64,000 nt of DNA from the NCBI GenBank assembly GCA_022846075.1, contig AP025582.1, forward strand, positions 1,054,001 through 1,118,000, read 5' to 3'. Source of the DNA: Oscillospiraceae bacterium. Lineage in GTDB: Bacteria > Bacillota > Clostridia > Oscillospirales > Oscillospiraceae. Each line of letters opens with the position of its first letter. Within the stretch, counting starts at the first letter, position 1. The translations under genes were made by a program, and so were the position numbers. Under the pieces are notes generated by a model that ran no database searches, was not told the DNA's origin, and was given only the letters and a program-made list of their open reading frames with translations. Below, piece after piece: positions 45,390-53,953 of this stretch.

Positions 45390-46556
45390 ATGAGGCAAAG
45401 ACGTTTTTCCACCCTTCAACTGCTGCTCTCCGCCCTGGGCGGGGCGGTGGCCGCCCTGGCCCTGGCCCTGCTGGCGGCCTGGGTGGTCCTGGGCCCCCAG
45501 GCGGTGCCCCTGCTGGAGGGGCTGGCGGTGATCCGCACCCAGTTCGTGGGGGACTATGACCCCCAGGCCATGACGGACGGCGCCCTGGCGGGGATGGTGG
45601 ACGGCCTGGGCGACCGGTGGAGCCACTATCTGACGGCGGAGGCCTACGAGGCCCAGAACCAGCGCCGTACCAACACCTATATCGGCGTGGGTATCACCGT
45701 GGGATTCGAAGACGAGCGGGGCATGACCATCCTATCTGTAAAAAAAGGCTCCCCGGCGGGAGAGGCCGGCGTGGAGGCGGGAGAGATCATCACCGCGGTG
45801 GACGGCACCTCCGTGGCTGGAGAGGCCCGCTACGACGGCTCTGAGGCCGTCATGGGGGAGGCGGGCACCCCGGTGGCTCTTACGCTCCTAGCTCCCGGCG
45901 GGACGGTGCGGGAGGTCACGCTCCTGCGTGGGGCGGTGGAGACGGACCCAGTCTCCAGCGAGCTGCTGGACGGCGGCGTAGGCTATATTAAGGTAGAGAA
46001 CTTTTACTCCAACAGCGCCAAACGCCTCCGGGAGGAGGTGGACGCCCTTCTGGACCAGGGGGCCCGGGCCCTGGTCTTCGACATGCGGGACAACGGGGGC
46101 GGCTACGTGGGAGAGCTCACCGATATGCTGGACCGCCTGCTGCCCGAGGGGCCCATTTTCCGCACCCGGAGCAAGGGGGGGCCGGAAGAGGTGGTGGAGT
46201 CCGACGAGGAGCACGTGGACGTGCCCATGGCGGTGCTGGTGAACGCCAACACCTACTCCGCCGCGGAGCTCTTTGCCGCCGAGCTTCGGGAGGCGGCTGG
46301 GGCCCCGGTGGTGGGGGAGGAGACCTCGGGCAAGGGCTATTCCCAGCAGGCCATCGCCCTGGCCGGCGGCGGAGCGCTGAACCTGTCCACCGCCAAGTAT
46401 TTCACGGGGGAGGGGGTCTCCCTCATCGGCACGGGAGTGACCCTGGACGCCCGGGTGGCCCTCTCCGACCAGGACGCCGCCGCCCTGGCGGCGGGAAAGC
46501 TGGACCACGGCGCCGACGCCCAGCTCCAAAAGGCGCTGGAGCTTTTGGGATACTGA
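45390..46556 (+). CDS. S41 family C-terminal processing protease
   Basis: A 388-residue exported protease. One N-terminal membrane segment, a PDZ domain (about 95-170, with IGVGITVGFEDERGMTILSV and GSPAGEAGVEAGEIITAVDG) and the S41 core with FDMRDNGGGYVGE, the Ser in NANTYSAAELFA and the Lys in GEETSGKGYSQQ: a Ser/Lys dyad. Similar CtpA-type proteases sit next to ftsEX-envC genes in many Firmicutes. I preferred the ATG at 45390, 9 bases after AAAGG, over the in-frame ATG at 45381, which is 0 bases from it. Confidence 0.93.
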   Translation: MRQRRFSTLQLLLSALGGAVAALALALLAAWVVLGPQAVPLLEGLAVIRTQFVGDYDPQAMTDGALAGMVDGLGDRWSHYLTAEAYEAQNQRRTNTYIGVGITVGFEDERGMTILSVKKGSPAGEAGVEAGEIITAVDGTSVAGEARYDGSEAVMGEAGTPVALTLLAPGGTVREVTLLRGAVETDPVSSELLDGGVGYIKVENFYSNSAKRLREEVDALLDQGARALVFDMRDNGGGYVGELTDMLDRLLPEGPIFRTRSKGGPEEVVESDEEHVDVPMAVLVNANTYSAAELFAAELREAAGAPVVGEETSGKGYSQQAIALAGGGALNLSTAKYFTGEGVSLIGTGVTLDARVALSDQDAAALAAGKLDHGADAQLQKALELLGY

Positions 46557-46559
46557 ATG

Positions 46560-46590
46560 AACGGGCCTTCCGAAAGGGGGCCCGTTTTTT
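46560..46590 (+). terminator. Terminator after S41 protease gene
   Basis: AACGGGCC at 46560-46567 pairs with GGCCCGTT at 46579-46586, followed by four more T. Confidence 0.85.
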
Positions 46591-46643
46591 CGGGAATACC
46601 CACCTTCCCGGCCGCATACCATCCCCTGAAAGGGGGCTGGCCC

Positions 46644-47372
46644 ATGGTGGGATGGATCTACTGGACGGGGGAACGGCGGTGGCGGCCCAGGGTGGAGCCC
46701 CAGCGGGTCCTGGGGCTGCCCCTGCTGGCGGTGGGCCTTCCGGCGGGAGGGCGGGGCCGCAGGCTCCGGCAGGGGGCCAGGGCGCTGCTGCGCCAGGGGG
46801 CCCGCCGGGCCCTGGCTGCCCCGGGGTTCGACGGCTGGGAAGAGCTGCGGGAGGCGGGAGTCTCCCCGGTGGATCCCCTGCCCCTGTGCCGCGCCAAGGG
46901 GGCTGGGCTGGCCCTGGCCCTTTTGGAACATATGCCCGAGCGGCGGCGGGCCGTGGCCCTCCGGGGCGGGCGGGCGGACGAGACGGCCTGGGCCCTGGCG
47001 GAGGAACTCTGCCCCCGGGTGGGCGCCCTCCTGCTGGACCTGGACAGGGGAGAGGAGGAGCTGGCGGCCCATCTGAGGGGGCGGTACGGGGCGGCTCCTC
47101 TCCATTTGGGCCAGGGGCCGGCGCCCGCCGTATCCCTGGAGCTGTCCCCCCGGAACAGCCCGGCGGGGACCCCGCTGCGGCTGTGGGGGGAGCCGGAATT
47201 GGCGGGTCTGACCCTGGGCCTGGGGCAGGAGGAACTGCCCCGGGAGCTGGAACCCCTGCCGCTGCTGGAGCTGCTCTGGGAGACCGGACGGAGGACATTG
47301 GAAGAAATCACCATCCTTCCGGGGCGGAAGGCCCTTGACAGGACGGGAGAAAATACATATAATACAGGATAA
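46644..47372 (+). CDS. Unrecognised GC-rich protein
   Basis: A 242-residue soluble protein very rich in Arg, Leu, Gly and Glu. I recognise no family. The N-terminus MVGWIYWTGERRWRPRVEP and a C-terminal ETGRRTLEEITILPGRKALDR may be conserved ends. No signal peptide or membrane helix. The start at 46644 follows AAAGGGGG. The 3' end contains the promoter of greA. Codon pattern is coding-like and the opposite strand is also open, as often in GC-rich genes, so the strand choice rests on the RBS and the terminator layout. Confidence 0.6.
   Translation: MVGWIYWTGERRWRPRVEPQRVLGLPLLAVGLPAGGRGRRLRQGARALLRQGARRALAAPGFDGWEELREAGVSPVDPLPLCRAKGAGLALALLEHMPERRRAVALRGGRADETAWALAEELCPRVGALLLDLDRGEEELAAHLRGRYGAAPLHLGQGPAPAVSLELSPRNSPAGTPLRLWGEPELAGLTLGLGQEELPRELEPLPLLELLWETGRRTLEEITILPGRKALDRTGENTYNTG
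47335..47363 (+). promoter_or_regulatory. greA-lysS promoter inside the preceding gene
   Basis: TTGACA at 47335-47340, exactly 17 bp, TATAAT at 47358-47363: perfect consensus, within the last codons of the unrecognised gene. Confidence 0.85.
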
Positions 47373-47401
47373 TGTAAAAGGGACATGTATTTAACTGAGA
47401 T

Positions 47402-47421
47402 GAGCCGGCAACGGCTCTTTT
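47402..47421 (+). terminator. Small hairpin in the greA leader
   Basis: GAGCCG, loop GCAA, CGGCTC, then TTTT. A short intrinsic terminator between the greA promoter and start codon, possibly an attenuator, or a terminator for the preceding gene. Confidence 0.5.
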
Positions 47422-47459
47422 CTCATGGAATAGGCAATTAAAGAAAGGTGACTAGAGCC

Positions 47460-47936
47460 ATGGCGAAGCAGTATAAACTGACCCCGAAGCGCCTGCAAGA
47501 GCTGCAGGAAGAGCTGACGTACCTGAAGACCGTCCGGGAGCGGGAAGTTGCCGAGCAGATCAAAGAGGCCCGGTCCTTCGGGGACCTGAGCGAAAACAGC
47601 GAGTACGACGAGGCCAAGAACGAGCAGGGCAAGCTTTACTCCCGCATCGCGGAGGTGGAGGAGGTCCTGGCCAACTACGTCATCATCGAAGAGCATGCCG
47701 CCGACGCCAACGCCGTCGGCCTGGGCAGCCTGGTGAAGGTGCTGGACAAGGAGTTCAACGAGGAGGAGAGCTACCACATCGTGGGCTCCCAGGAGGCCGA
47801 CCCCATGCAGGGCCGCATCTCGGAGGACTCCCCCTTCGGCAAGGCCCTGCTTGGCAAGGTTGTGGGGGACGACGTGGACGTGGAAGCCCCCGCCGGCATC
47901 CTCCACTATCAGGTGCTTGCCATCCAGAAGGCCTGA
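47460..47936 (+). CDS. greA: Transcription elongation factor GreA
   Basis: 158 residues, the normal length. The N-terminal coiled coil contains LTPKRLQELQEELTYLK and EARSFGDLSENSEYDEAKNE, with the acidic tip (D and E residues) that enters the RNA polymerase channel; the C-terminal FKBP-like domain follows. It rescues backtracked polymerase. The ATG at 47460 has AAAGGTG 9 bases upstream. Confidence 0.96.
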   Translation: MAKQYKLTPKRLQELQEELTYLKTVREREVAEQIKEARSFGDLSENSEYDEAKNEQGKLYSRIAEVEEVLANYVIIEEHAADANAVGLGSLVKVLDKEFNEEESYHIVGSQEADPMQGRISEDSPFGKALLGKVVGDDVDVEAPAGILHYQVLAIQKA

Positions 47937-47988
47937 CCTTACCAAAGAAATCGAGAGCCGCCCGCGGCTTTGAATAGGAGAGTACAAG

Positions 47989-49491
47989 ATGGCAGAGGAA
48001 CAGAAGAACAGCGCCCCCCAGACCGAGCAGGAGCTCTCCGAGCTGCTGCGCCTGCGCCGGGAGAAGCTGGCCGCCCTCCAGGAGGCGGGGGAGGACCCCT
48101 TCCAGCAGACCCGGTTCGCCTGGGACGCCACCTCCCGGCAGATCAAGGAGAACTTTGACGCCATGGAGGGCCAGAGCGTGAAGGTGGCCGGGCGGCTTAT
48201 GTCCAAGCGGGGGATGGGGAAGGTCAGCTTCTGCGACCTCCAGGACCGGGACGGCCGCATCCAGCTCTACGCCCGCCAAGACGAGATGGACGAGGCGGTC
48301 TACAAGAAATTCAAGAAATTCGACATCGGCGACATCGTTGGGGTGGACGGCGAGGTGTTCCGCACCCAGCGGGGGGAGATGAGCGTCCGGGCCAAGGACA
48401 TCACCCTTCTGTCCAAGTCCCTGCTGCCCCTGCCCGAGAAGTTCCACGGCCTTCAGGACAAGGAGCTGCGCTACCGCCAGCGGTACGTGGACCTCATCAT
48501 GAACCCCGAGGTGAAGCGGAACTTCATCATCCGCTCCCAGTTTATCAAGCACGTGCGCAACTTCATGGACGCCAGAGGCTACATGGAGGTGGAGACCCCC
48601 GTCCTCAACACCATCTCCGGCGGCGCCACCGCCAAGCCCTTCATTACCCACCACAACACCCTGGACCTGGATATGTACATGCGCATCGCCACCGAGCTGC
48701 CCCTGAAGCGGCTCATCGTGGGCGGGCTGGACCGGGTGTATGAGATTGGCCGCATCTTCCGCAACGAGGGCATGGACCCCAAGCACAACCCCGAGTTCAC
48801 CACCATCGAGCTCTACCAGGCCTACGCCGACTTCAACGATATGATGGACCTCTTCGAGGACCTGCTGTCCTCCGCCGCCAAGGAGATTCTGGGCACTTAT
48901 GAGCTGGAGTGGCAGGGGGAGAAGCTGGACCTGACCCCCGGCTGGCCCCGGCTGACCATGGCCGAGGCCGTGAAGCAGTACGTGGGCATCGACTTCATGG
49001 CCATCGGCTCCGACGCCGAGGCGGTGGCCGCCGCTAAGGCCCACGGCGTGGAGCTGCCCGAGACCGCCGACAAGACCTGGGGCAACGCCCTCTATGAGTG
49101 TTTCGACCAGAAGGTGGAGGAGAAGCTCATCCAGCCCACCTTCATCACCATGCATCCGGTGGATGTCTCCCCCCTGGCCAAGCGCTCCCCCAAGGACCCC
49201 CGGCTCACCGAGCGGTTCGAGCTGTTCGTCTGCCGCTCCGAGATGGGCAACGCCTTCTCTGAGCTCAATGACCCCATCGACCAGAAGGGGCGTTTCCAAA
49301 AGCAGGTGGAGTTGCGGGACAAGGGAGACGACGAGGCCGGCATGATGGACGAGGACTATATCACCGCCCTGGAATACGGCCTGCCCCCCACGGGCGGCCT
49401 GGGCATCGGCATCGACCGGTGCGTCATGATGCTGACAAATTCCGACTCCATCCGGGACGTTATCCTGTTCCCCACCATGAAACCCCTTTGA
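47989..49491 (+). CDS. lysS: Lysine-tRNA ligase (class II)
   Basis: A 500-residue class II LysRS. The OB-fold anticodon domain ([20 protein letters not shown]) is followed by the catalytic core with motif 2 ([17 protein letters not shown]) and motif 3 ([13 protein letters not shown]). It charges lysine to tRNA-Lys, including the CTT isoacceptor at 16742. It is 52 bases after greA in a common arrangement and ends in a terminator. Confidence 0.98.
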   Translation: MAEEQKNSAPQTEQELSELLRLRREKLAALQEAGEDPFQQTRFAWDATSRQIKENFDAMEGQSVKVAGRLMSKRGMGKVSFCDLQDRDGRIQLYARQDEMDEAVYKKFKKFDIGDIVGVDGEVFRTQRGEMSVRAKDITLLSKSLLPLPEKFHGLQDKELRYRQRYVDLIMNPEVKRNFIIRSQFIKHVRNFMDARGYMEVETPVLNTISGGATAKPFITHHNTLDLDMYMRIATELPLKRLIVGGLDRVYEIGRIFRNEGMDPKHNPEFTTIELYQAYADFNDMMDLFEDLLSSAAKEILGTYELEWQGEKLDLTPGWPRLTMAEAVKQYVGIDFMAIGSDAEAVAAAKAHGVELPETADKTWGNALYECFDQKVEEKLIQPTFITMHPVDVSPLAKRSPKDPRLTERFELFVCRSEMGNAFSELNDPIDQKGRFQKQVELRDKGDDEAGMMDEDYITALEYGLPPTGGLGIGIDRCVMMLTNSDSIRDVILFPTMKPL

Positions 49492-49500
49492 GATTTGACT

Positions 49501-49537
49501 GGCATACCGGCGGCATTGCTTCGCCGGTATGCCTTTC
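49501..49537 (+). terminator. lysS terminator
   Basis: GGCATACCGGCG pairs perfectly with CGCCGGTATGCC, followed by TTTCTGC. Confidence 0.85.
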
Positions 49538-49570
49538 TGCGTTCCCACCCTGAGGAGAGGAGGGTGCCGT

Positions 49571-50953
49571 TTGTACGAACGGATCGCCCGGTTTATCCAA
49601 GATCATTTTATCCGCGGGCGGCGGCTCAATCCCACCCGGCTGGTGGCCATGTCCTTCGGCTTGATCATCCTGATCGGGGCCCTGCTCCTCACGCTGCCCA
49701 TCGCCGCCCGGTCCGGGGAGAGCGCGGGTTTTTTTACGGGACTGTTCACCGCCACCTCGGCCACCTGTGTCACGGGGCTCGTGGTGGCCGACACCTGGCT
49801 GACCTGGTCCCCCTTCGGGCAGGCGGTCATCCTGCTGCTCATTCAGCTGGGCGGGCTGGGCTTCATGACGGTCATCACCCTCATCTCCTTCCTGTTCCAC
49901 CGGCGCATCGGATTGTCCGAGCGGCTCATCATGGTCTCCACCTTGAACCTCAACGACCTGGACGGGGTGGTGCGGGTGGTCCGCCGGGCCCTGGCTGGGA
50001 CGGCGGTCCTGGAGACGGCGGGGGCTGTGCTGATGGCCACCCGGCTGGTGCCCCGGTTCGGGCTGCTGCGGGGGATCTGGCACGCCGTGTTTCACTCCGT
50101 GTCCTCCTTCTGCAACGCCGGCTTCGACCTGATGGGCGGGGAGACCGGGCCCTATTCCAGCCTGTCCGCCTTCCAGGACGACCCGGTGATCCTGCTGACC
50201 ACGGCGGGGCTCATCATTGTGGGCGGCCTGGGCTTTTTCGTCTGGGAGGACGTGGCCCGGAAGCGCAGCTGGAGGAAGCTGACATTGTACACCAAGCTGG
50301 TGCTGTGTCTCACCGGCCTGCTGCTGGCGGGGGGGACGGTGTTTTTCCTCCTGGCGGAGGGAGGCAACCCGGACACCCTGGGGGGGATGCCCCTGGGGGA
50401 GAAGTGGCTCAACGCCTTCTTCCAGTCCACGACCCTCAGAACGGCGGGCTTCAACGTCATCGACCAGGGGGCCATGCGGGACAACTCCATGGTCATGAGC
50501 TGTATCCTCATGCTCATCGGCGGCTCCTCCGGCTCCACCGCCGGCGGCATCAAGACGGTGACGGTGTGGGTGCTTTTCATGGTGCTTCTCACCGGTCTGA
50601 GAGGGCGGGAGAGCATCACCTTCCGGGGCCGGACCCTGCCCGCCCGCCGGGCCATGAACGCGGTCAACCTCTTTTTGATGGTGCTGCTCCTCTTTGTGGG
50701 GGGCGCCATGCTCATCTCCCTGGCGGACGGGGTGCCCTTCCTCCACGCGGCCTTCGAGACGGCCTCCGCCTTGGGGACCGTGGGGCTGACGGCGGGGATC
50801 ACCGCCTCGCTGTCCAGGGTGTCCCAGGCCCTCCTGATCCTGCTCATGTACACCGGGCGGGTGGGAGTGCTGTCCTTCTCCATTGCCTTCCTCATGCGCA
50901 GGAAGGACGCTTTGCACATCAAATACCCCGAGTTCAACATCATGGTCGGGTGA
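49571..50953 (+). CDS. Potassium uptake protein TrkH/KtrB family
   Basis: A 460-residue membrane subunit of a Trk/Ktr K+ channel-transporter. The four pore loops are visible: ATSATCVTGLVVADT, FHSVSSFCNAGFDLMGG, STTLRTAGFNVIDQG and ETASALGTVGLTAGI, each with the selectivity glycine. The start is TTG at 49571, 6 bases after GGAGAGGAGGG; the upstream in-frame ATG overlaps the lysS terminator. It pairs with the trkA gene at 51276, but 322 bases of repeats and a gene remnant now separate the two. Confidence 0.93.
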   Translation: MYERIARFIQDHFIRGRRLNPTRLVAMSFGLIILIGALLLTLPIAARSGESAGFFTGLFTATSATCVTGLVVADTWLTWSPFGQAVILLLIQLGGLGFMTVITLISFLFHRRIGLSERLIMVSTLNLNDLDGVVRVVRRALAGTAVLETAGAVLMATRLVPRFGLLRGIWHAVFHSVSSFCNAGFDLMGGETGPYSSLSAFQDDPVILLTTAGLIIVGGLGFFVWEDVARKRSWRKLTLYTKLVLCLTGLLLAGGTVFFLLAEGGNPDTLGGMPLGEKWLNAFFQSTTLRTAGFNVIDQGAMRDNSMVMSCILMLIGGSSGSTAGGIKTVTVWVLFMVLLTGLRGRESITFRGRTLPARRAMNAVNLFLMVLLLFVGGAMLISLADGVPFLHAAFETASALGTVGLTAGITASLSRVSQALLILLMYTGRVGVLSFSIAFLMRRKDALHIKYPEFNIMVG

Positions 50954-50961
50954 CCACCCCC

Positions 50962-51036
50962 AAAAGCCTTCCCCCGGGGGAAGGTGCCCCCGCAGGGGGC
51001 GGATGAGGGGAGCCTATCGAGATTTCCCTCACCTAC
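50962..51036. repeat. Dispersed inverted-repeat element, copy B (truncated)
   Basis: Carries the left half AAAAGCCTTCCCCCGGGGGA with GGATGAGGGGAG, as in copies A and C, then only a trace of the right half (TTTCCCTCA). Confidence 0.75.
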
Positions 51037-51054
51037 CGTAAAGGAAGTGCTCAC

Positions 51055-51105
51055 ATGAAAACATTTGTTGTCATCGGCCTGGGCCGCTTCGGCACCGCCG
51101 TGGCC
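51055..51105 (+). pseudogene. Remnant of a second trkA 5' end
   Basis: Encodes MKTFVVIGLGRFGTAVA, identical in protein to the first 17 codons of the intact trkA at 51276, then departs into a hairpin-rich element. The DNA differs at 4 of 51 positions, all third-codon and all silent. It has its own GTAAAGGAAG ribosome binding site. Either a tandem paralogue that was mostly deleted, or the original gene start that an insertion cut off. Confidence 0.85.
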
Positions 51106-51114
51106 GCCCCAAAA

Positions 51115-51253
51115 GCGCGTCCCGCGCTTCCGGGGATCCCCCGGATTTGATTGCTCGGGCCAAATGAATTGGCCCTGCGCGGGTGTTCCGCCCACAGGCG
51201 AAACACCCCAACGCGCCAAAAGGCGCGAACCGCGGCCACGGCTGCGTCCGTGG
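51115..51253. repeat. Array of six perfect hairpins
   Basis: Consecutive perfect stems: GCGCG-TCC-CGCGC (51115), TCCGGGG-ATC-CCCCGGA (51129), GGGCCAA-ATGAA-TTGGCCC (51157), GGGTGTT...AACACCC with inner CGCC/GGCG (51181), CGCGCC-AAAA-GGCGCG (51212) and CCACGG-CTGCGT-type loop-CCGTGG (51236). No coding sense. It looks like a mobile or structured repeat placed between the trkA remnant and the intact gene. Confidence 0.75.
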
Positions 51254-51275
51254 GAAGCGGAAGGAGGATGCATCT

Positions 51276-51938
51276 ATGAAAACATTCGTCGTCATCGGCC
51301 TGGGGCGTTTCGGCACCGCCGTGGCCACGGAGCTGTCCGCCCTGGGGCACGAGGTGCTGGCCATCGACGGCCTGGAGGAGAACGTGCAGAAGGTGGCCGA
51401 CCAGGTGACCCACGCCGTGGCGGGGGACGCCCGGGACCCTGCCGTGCTGCGGGCCATGGGGGTGCGAAACTACGACTGCGCCATCGTGGCCGTGGGGGAT
51501 GACGTGGGCAATTCCGCCCTCATCACCCTGAACCTCAAGGACATCGGCATGAAAGAGGTCATCTGCAAGGCCCAGAGCCACGTCCACCGGAAGGTGCTGG
51601 AGAAGATCGGGGCCGACCGGGTGGTGTTCCCTGAACATGAGATGGGGGTCAAGCTGGCCCAGGGCTTGTCCTCTTCCAACGTGCTGAACTTCATCGAGGT
51701 CTCAGACGATTACGGCATCGTGGAGCTGGCGGTGCCCAACTCCTGGCGGTATCACAGCATCCGGGAGCTGGACGTGCGCAACACCTACCACGTGAACATC
51801 ATCGCCGTCCGCAAGGCCAAGGACGCCGACCATGCCCTGGACGTGGCGCCGGGGGCGGAGTACGTGCTGGAGAACGGGGACCACGTGGTGGTCCTGGGCC
51901 GCAGCGAGGCCATCAACCTTTTGCACGAGGTAAAGTGA
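51276..51938 (+). CDS. Potassium uptake regulatory protein TrkA/KtrA family
   Basis: A 220-residue cytoplasmic gating subunit. The RCK_N Rossmann motif is VVIGLGRFGTAVATELSALG with the acidic residue at the end of strand 2 (LAIDG), fitting NAD(H)/ATP binding; an RCK_C domain occupies the last 80 residues. It works with the TrkH/KtrB protein upstream. GGAAGGAGG lies 6 bases before the ATG. The stop overlaps the start of the TrmH-family gene (TGATG). Confidence 0.93.
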   Translation: MKTFVVIGLGRFGTAVATELSALGHEVLAIDGLEENVQKVADQVTHAVAGDARDPAVLRAMGVRNYDCAIVAVGDDVGNSALITLNLKDIGMKEVICKAQSHVHRKVLEKIGADRVVFPEHEMGVKLAQGLSSSNVLNFIEVSDDYGIVELAVPNSWRYHSIRELDVRNTYHVNIIAVRKAKDADHALDVAPGAEYVLENGDHVVVLGRSEAINLLHEVK

Positions 51939-52690
51939 TGGAGTGCGTTACCAGCCGCCAAAACCCACTGTTCCAGCAGATCCGGAAGCTGAACGCCTCC
52001 GCCTCGTTCCGCCGGAGCCAGGGGTTGTTCGTCTGTGAGGGGCCCAAGCTCCTGGCGGAGGCCCTTAAGTGGGGCTGGCGGGTGCCCGCCGTGGTCTCGG
52101 CCCAGGGGACGGCCCTGCCCGAGATTCCGGGGGCCCGCCGGGTGGAGACCCCGGGGGACGTGCTGAAATCCCTGGCGGACACCCAGAGCCCCCAGGGGGT
52201 GGTCTTTCTCTGCGCCCTGCCCGGCACCGATCTGCCGGACAAGCTGGAGCCGGGCCGCTATCTGGTGCTGGACGGGGTCCAGGACCCGGGCAATCTGGGG
52301 ACCGTGTGGCGAACCGCCGACGCCATGGGGGCCAAGGGTCTCCTCCTCACCGGCGGCTGTGCCGATCCCTTCGGCCCCAAAGCGGTGCGGGCCACCATGG
52401 GGGCCTGCTTCCGCCTGCCCGTGTGGCGGGGGGAACCCCGGGCGGTGAAGGCCCTGCTGGACGCCTCCGACATCCCGCTCTACGCCACGGCGCTGCGGGA
52501 GGATACGGTGGACGTCCGCCGGGCGGACCTGTCCCGGGCCGCCGTGGTCATCGGCAGCGAGGGCCGGGGCATCTCGGAGGAGATGCTGGCCCTGTGCGAA
52601 AAGGCTCTGAAGATCCCCATGGAGGAGAAATGCGAATCTCTGAACGCCGCCGTGGCGGCGGCGGTGGTCCTCTGGGAGGGCTGGCGGTAG
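51938..52690 (+). CDS. TrmH family RNA 2'-O-methyltransferase
   Basis: A 250-residue SPOUT methylase. The N-terminal substrate-binding domain (RKLNASASFRRSQGLFVCEG) is followed by the knotted domain with the three TrmH motifs: VLDGVQDPGNLGTVWRTADAMG, VVIGSEGRGISEEML and IPMEEKCESLNAAVAAAVVLWE. It methylates a ribose in tRNA or rRNA; the exact site is not clear from sequence. Coupled to trkA by overlap. Confidence 0.93.
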   Translation: MECVTSRQNPLFQQIRKLNASASFRRSQGLFVCEGPKLLAEALKWGWRVPAVVSAQGTALPEIPGARRVETPGDVLKSLADTQSPQGVVFLCALPGTDLPDKLEPGRYLVLDGVQDPGNLGTVWRTADAMGAKGLLLTGGCADPFGPKAVRATMGACFRLPVWRGEPRAVKALLDASDIPLYATALREDTVDVRRADLSRAAVVIGSEGRGISEEMLALCEKALKIPMEEKCESLNAAVAAAVVLWEGWR

Positions 52691-52709
52691 TCGAAAGGAG
52701 GCCCCAGGC

Positions 52710-53930
52710 ATGGCTAACCTGAAATACTTTCTCTGGCTCACCACCCGCCGGGGCTTCCAGCCCGCGGAGGCGGGGAAGCTGCTGGAGCGCTTCGGCACCC
52801 CCGAGGCGGTCTACTTTGCCGATCCGGAGGAATACGGGCTGCTGGGCCTCCCGGCGGCCAAGCGGAAGGCCCTGGAGGACAAGGACCTGTCCGGGGCGGA
52901 GCGGATCCTGGCCGACTGCGACCGGCTGGGCATCCGCATCCTCACCATCCAGGACGCCAACTACCCGGAGCGGCTGGCCCAGATCTACGATCCGCCCTGT
53001 GTCCTCTATCTCAAGGGGCGGGAGCTGGCGGTGGATGAAGAGCTGGCCATCGGCGTGGTGGGGACAAGAAGCTCCACCCCCTATGGCGAGGGCCTGGCGG
53101 GAAAGCTGGGCCTGGAGCTAGCCCGCTCCGGGGCAATGCTGGTCTCCGGCATGGCCGAGGGCATTGACGCCGCCGGCATCCGGGGCGCCCTCAAGGGCGG
53201 GGGCGGCGTGGTCAGCGTGCTGGGGGGCGGCATCGACGTGGTCTACCCCAAGCAGCACCGCTGGCTCTACGCCGACGTGGCCGCCGCGGGCACCCTGGTC
53301 AGTGAATACCCGCCGGGCACCGAGCACGCGGGCTTCCATTTTCCCGTCCGCAACCGCATCCTCAGCGGCCTGTCCCTGGGCGTGGTGGTCGTGGAGGCGG
53401 GGGAGCCCAGCGGCGCCCTCATCACCGCCCACGCGGCCCTGGAGCAGAACCGGGAGGTCTTCGCCTTCCCCGGCCCCGCCGACGGACCGGCCAGCCTGGG
53501 GGCCAACCGGCTGATCCAGCGGGGAGAGGCCAAGCTGGTCCTCTCCGCCCGGGACGTTTTGGAGGAGTTCGCCGCCCAGTTCCCAGGCCGGGTCCATCCC
53601 CTGCCGCCCATGGAGGCGGAGGAGATTCGGGAGCGGCTGGAAGCCCCCGTTCCCGAGGGGAAAGAAGAGAAACCGGCGGAAAAAGAGGTTGACAAGGAGC
53701 GGCCGCGGGCATATATTTCTTTATCAGACGACTCCGAGGCCTTTACCGACGACGAGCGGGACCTCCTTCTGGCCCTCCAGCGCCGGGCCCTGACGGCGGA
53801 CGACCTGGTGGAAGCCGTCCAGATCCCCGCCCGCCGGGTCCTCTCCGCCCTCACCATGCTTCAGGTGCGGGGGCTGGTGGAGGAGCGGCCCGGAAAACGA
53901 TTTACAGCAGCGGTGCTTCTGACGCCGTAA
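52710..53930 (+). CDS. dprA: DNA-processing protein DprA
   Basis: A 406-residue DprA (Smf). An N-terminal SAM-like region leads to the Rossmann core with VVGTRSSTPYGEGLAGKLG, SGMAEGIDAAG, GGGIDVVYPKQHR and SEYPPGTEH, which binds single-stranded DNA and loads RecA. A C-terminal winged-helix domain (about 345-405) is present after a charged linker. Known for natural transformation, but widely kept in non-competent species. AAAGGAGG precedes the ATG; topA follows at once. Confidence 0.96.
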   Translation: MANLKYFLWLTTRRGFQPAEAGKLLERFGTPEAVYFADPEEYGLLGLPAAKRKALEDKDLSGAERILADCDRLGIRILTIQDANYPERLAQIYDPPCVLYLKGRELAVDEELAIGVVGTRSSTPYGEGLAGKLGLELARSGAMLVSGMAEGIDAAGIRGALKGGGGVVSVLGGGIDVVYPKQHRWLYADVAAAGTLVSEYPPGTEHAGFHFPVRNRILSGLSLGVVVVEAGEPSGALITAHAALEQNREVFAFPGPADGPASLGANRLIQRGEAKLVLSARDVLEEFAAQFPGRVHPLPPMEAEEIRERLEAPVPEGKEEKPAEKEVDKERPRAYISLSDDSEAFTDDERDLLLALQRRALTADDLVEAVQIPARRVLSALTMLQVRGLVEERPGKRFTAAVLLTP

Positions 53931-53953
53931 TGATAGAACCCCGGAGGTATAAT

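Noticed and set aside
43109-45412. Antisense frame of more than 750 codons opposite ftsX and the M23 gene
   Set aside because: Leu/Gly/His-rich shadow of two well-supported genes.
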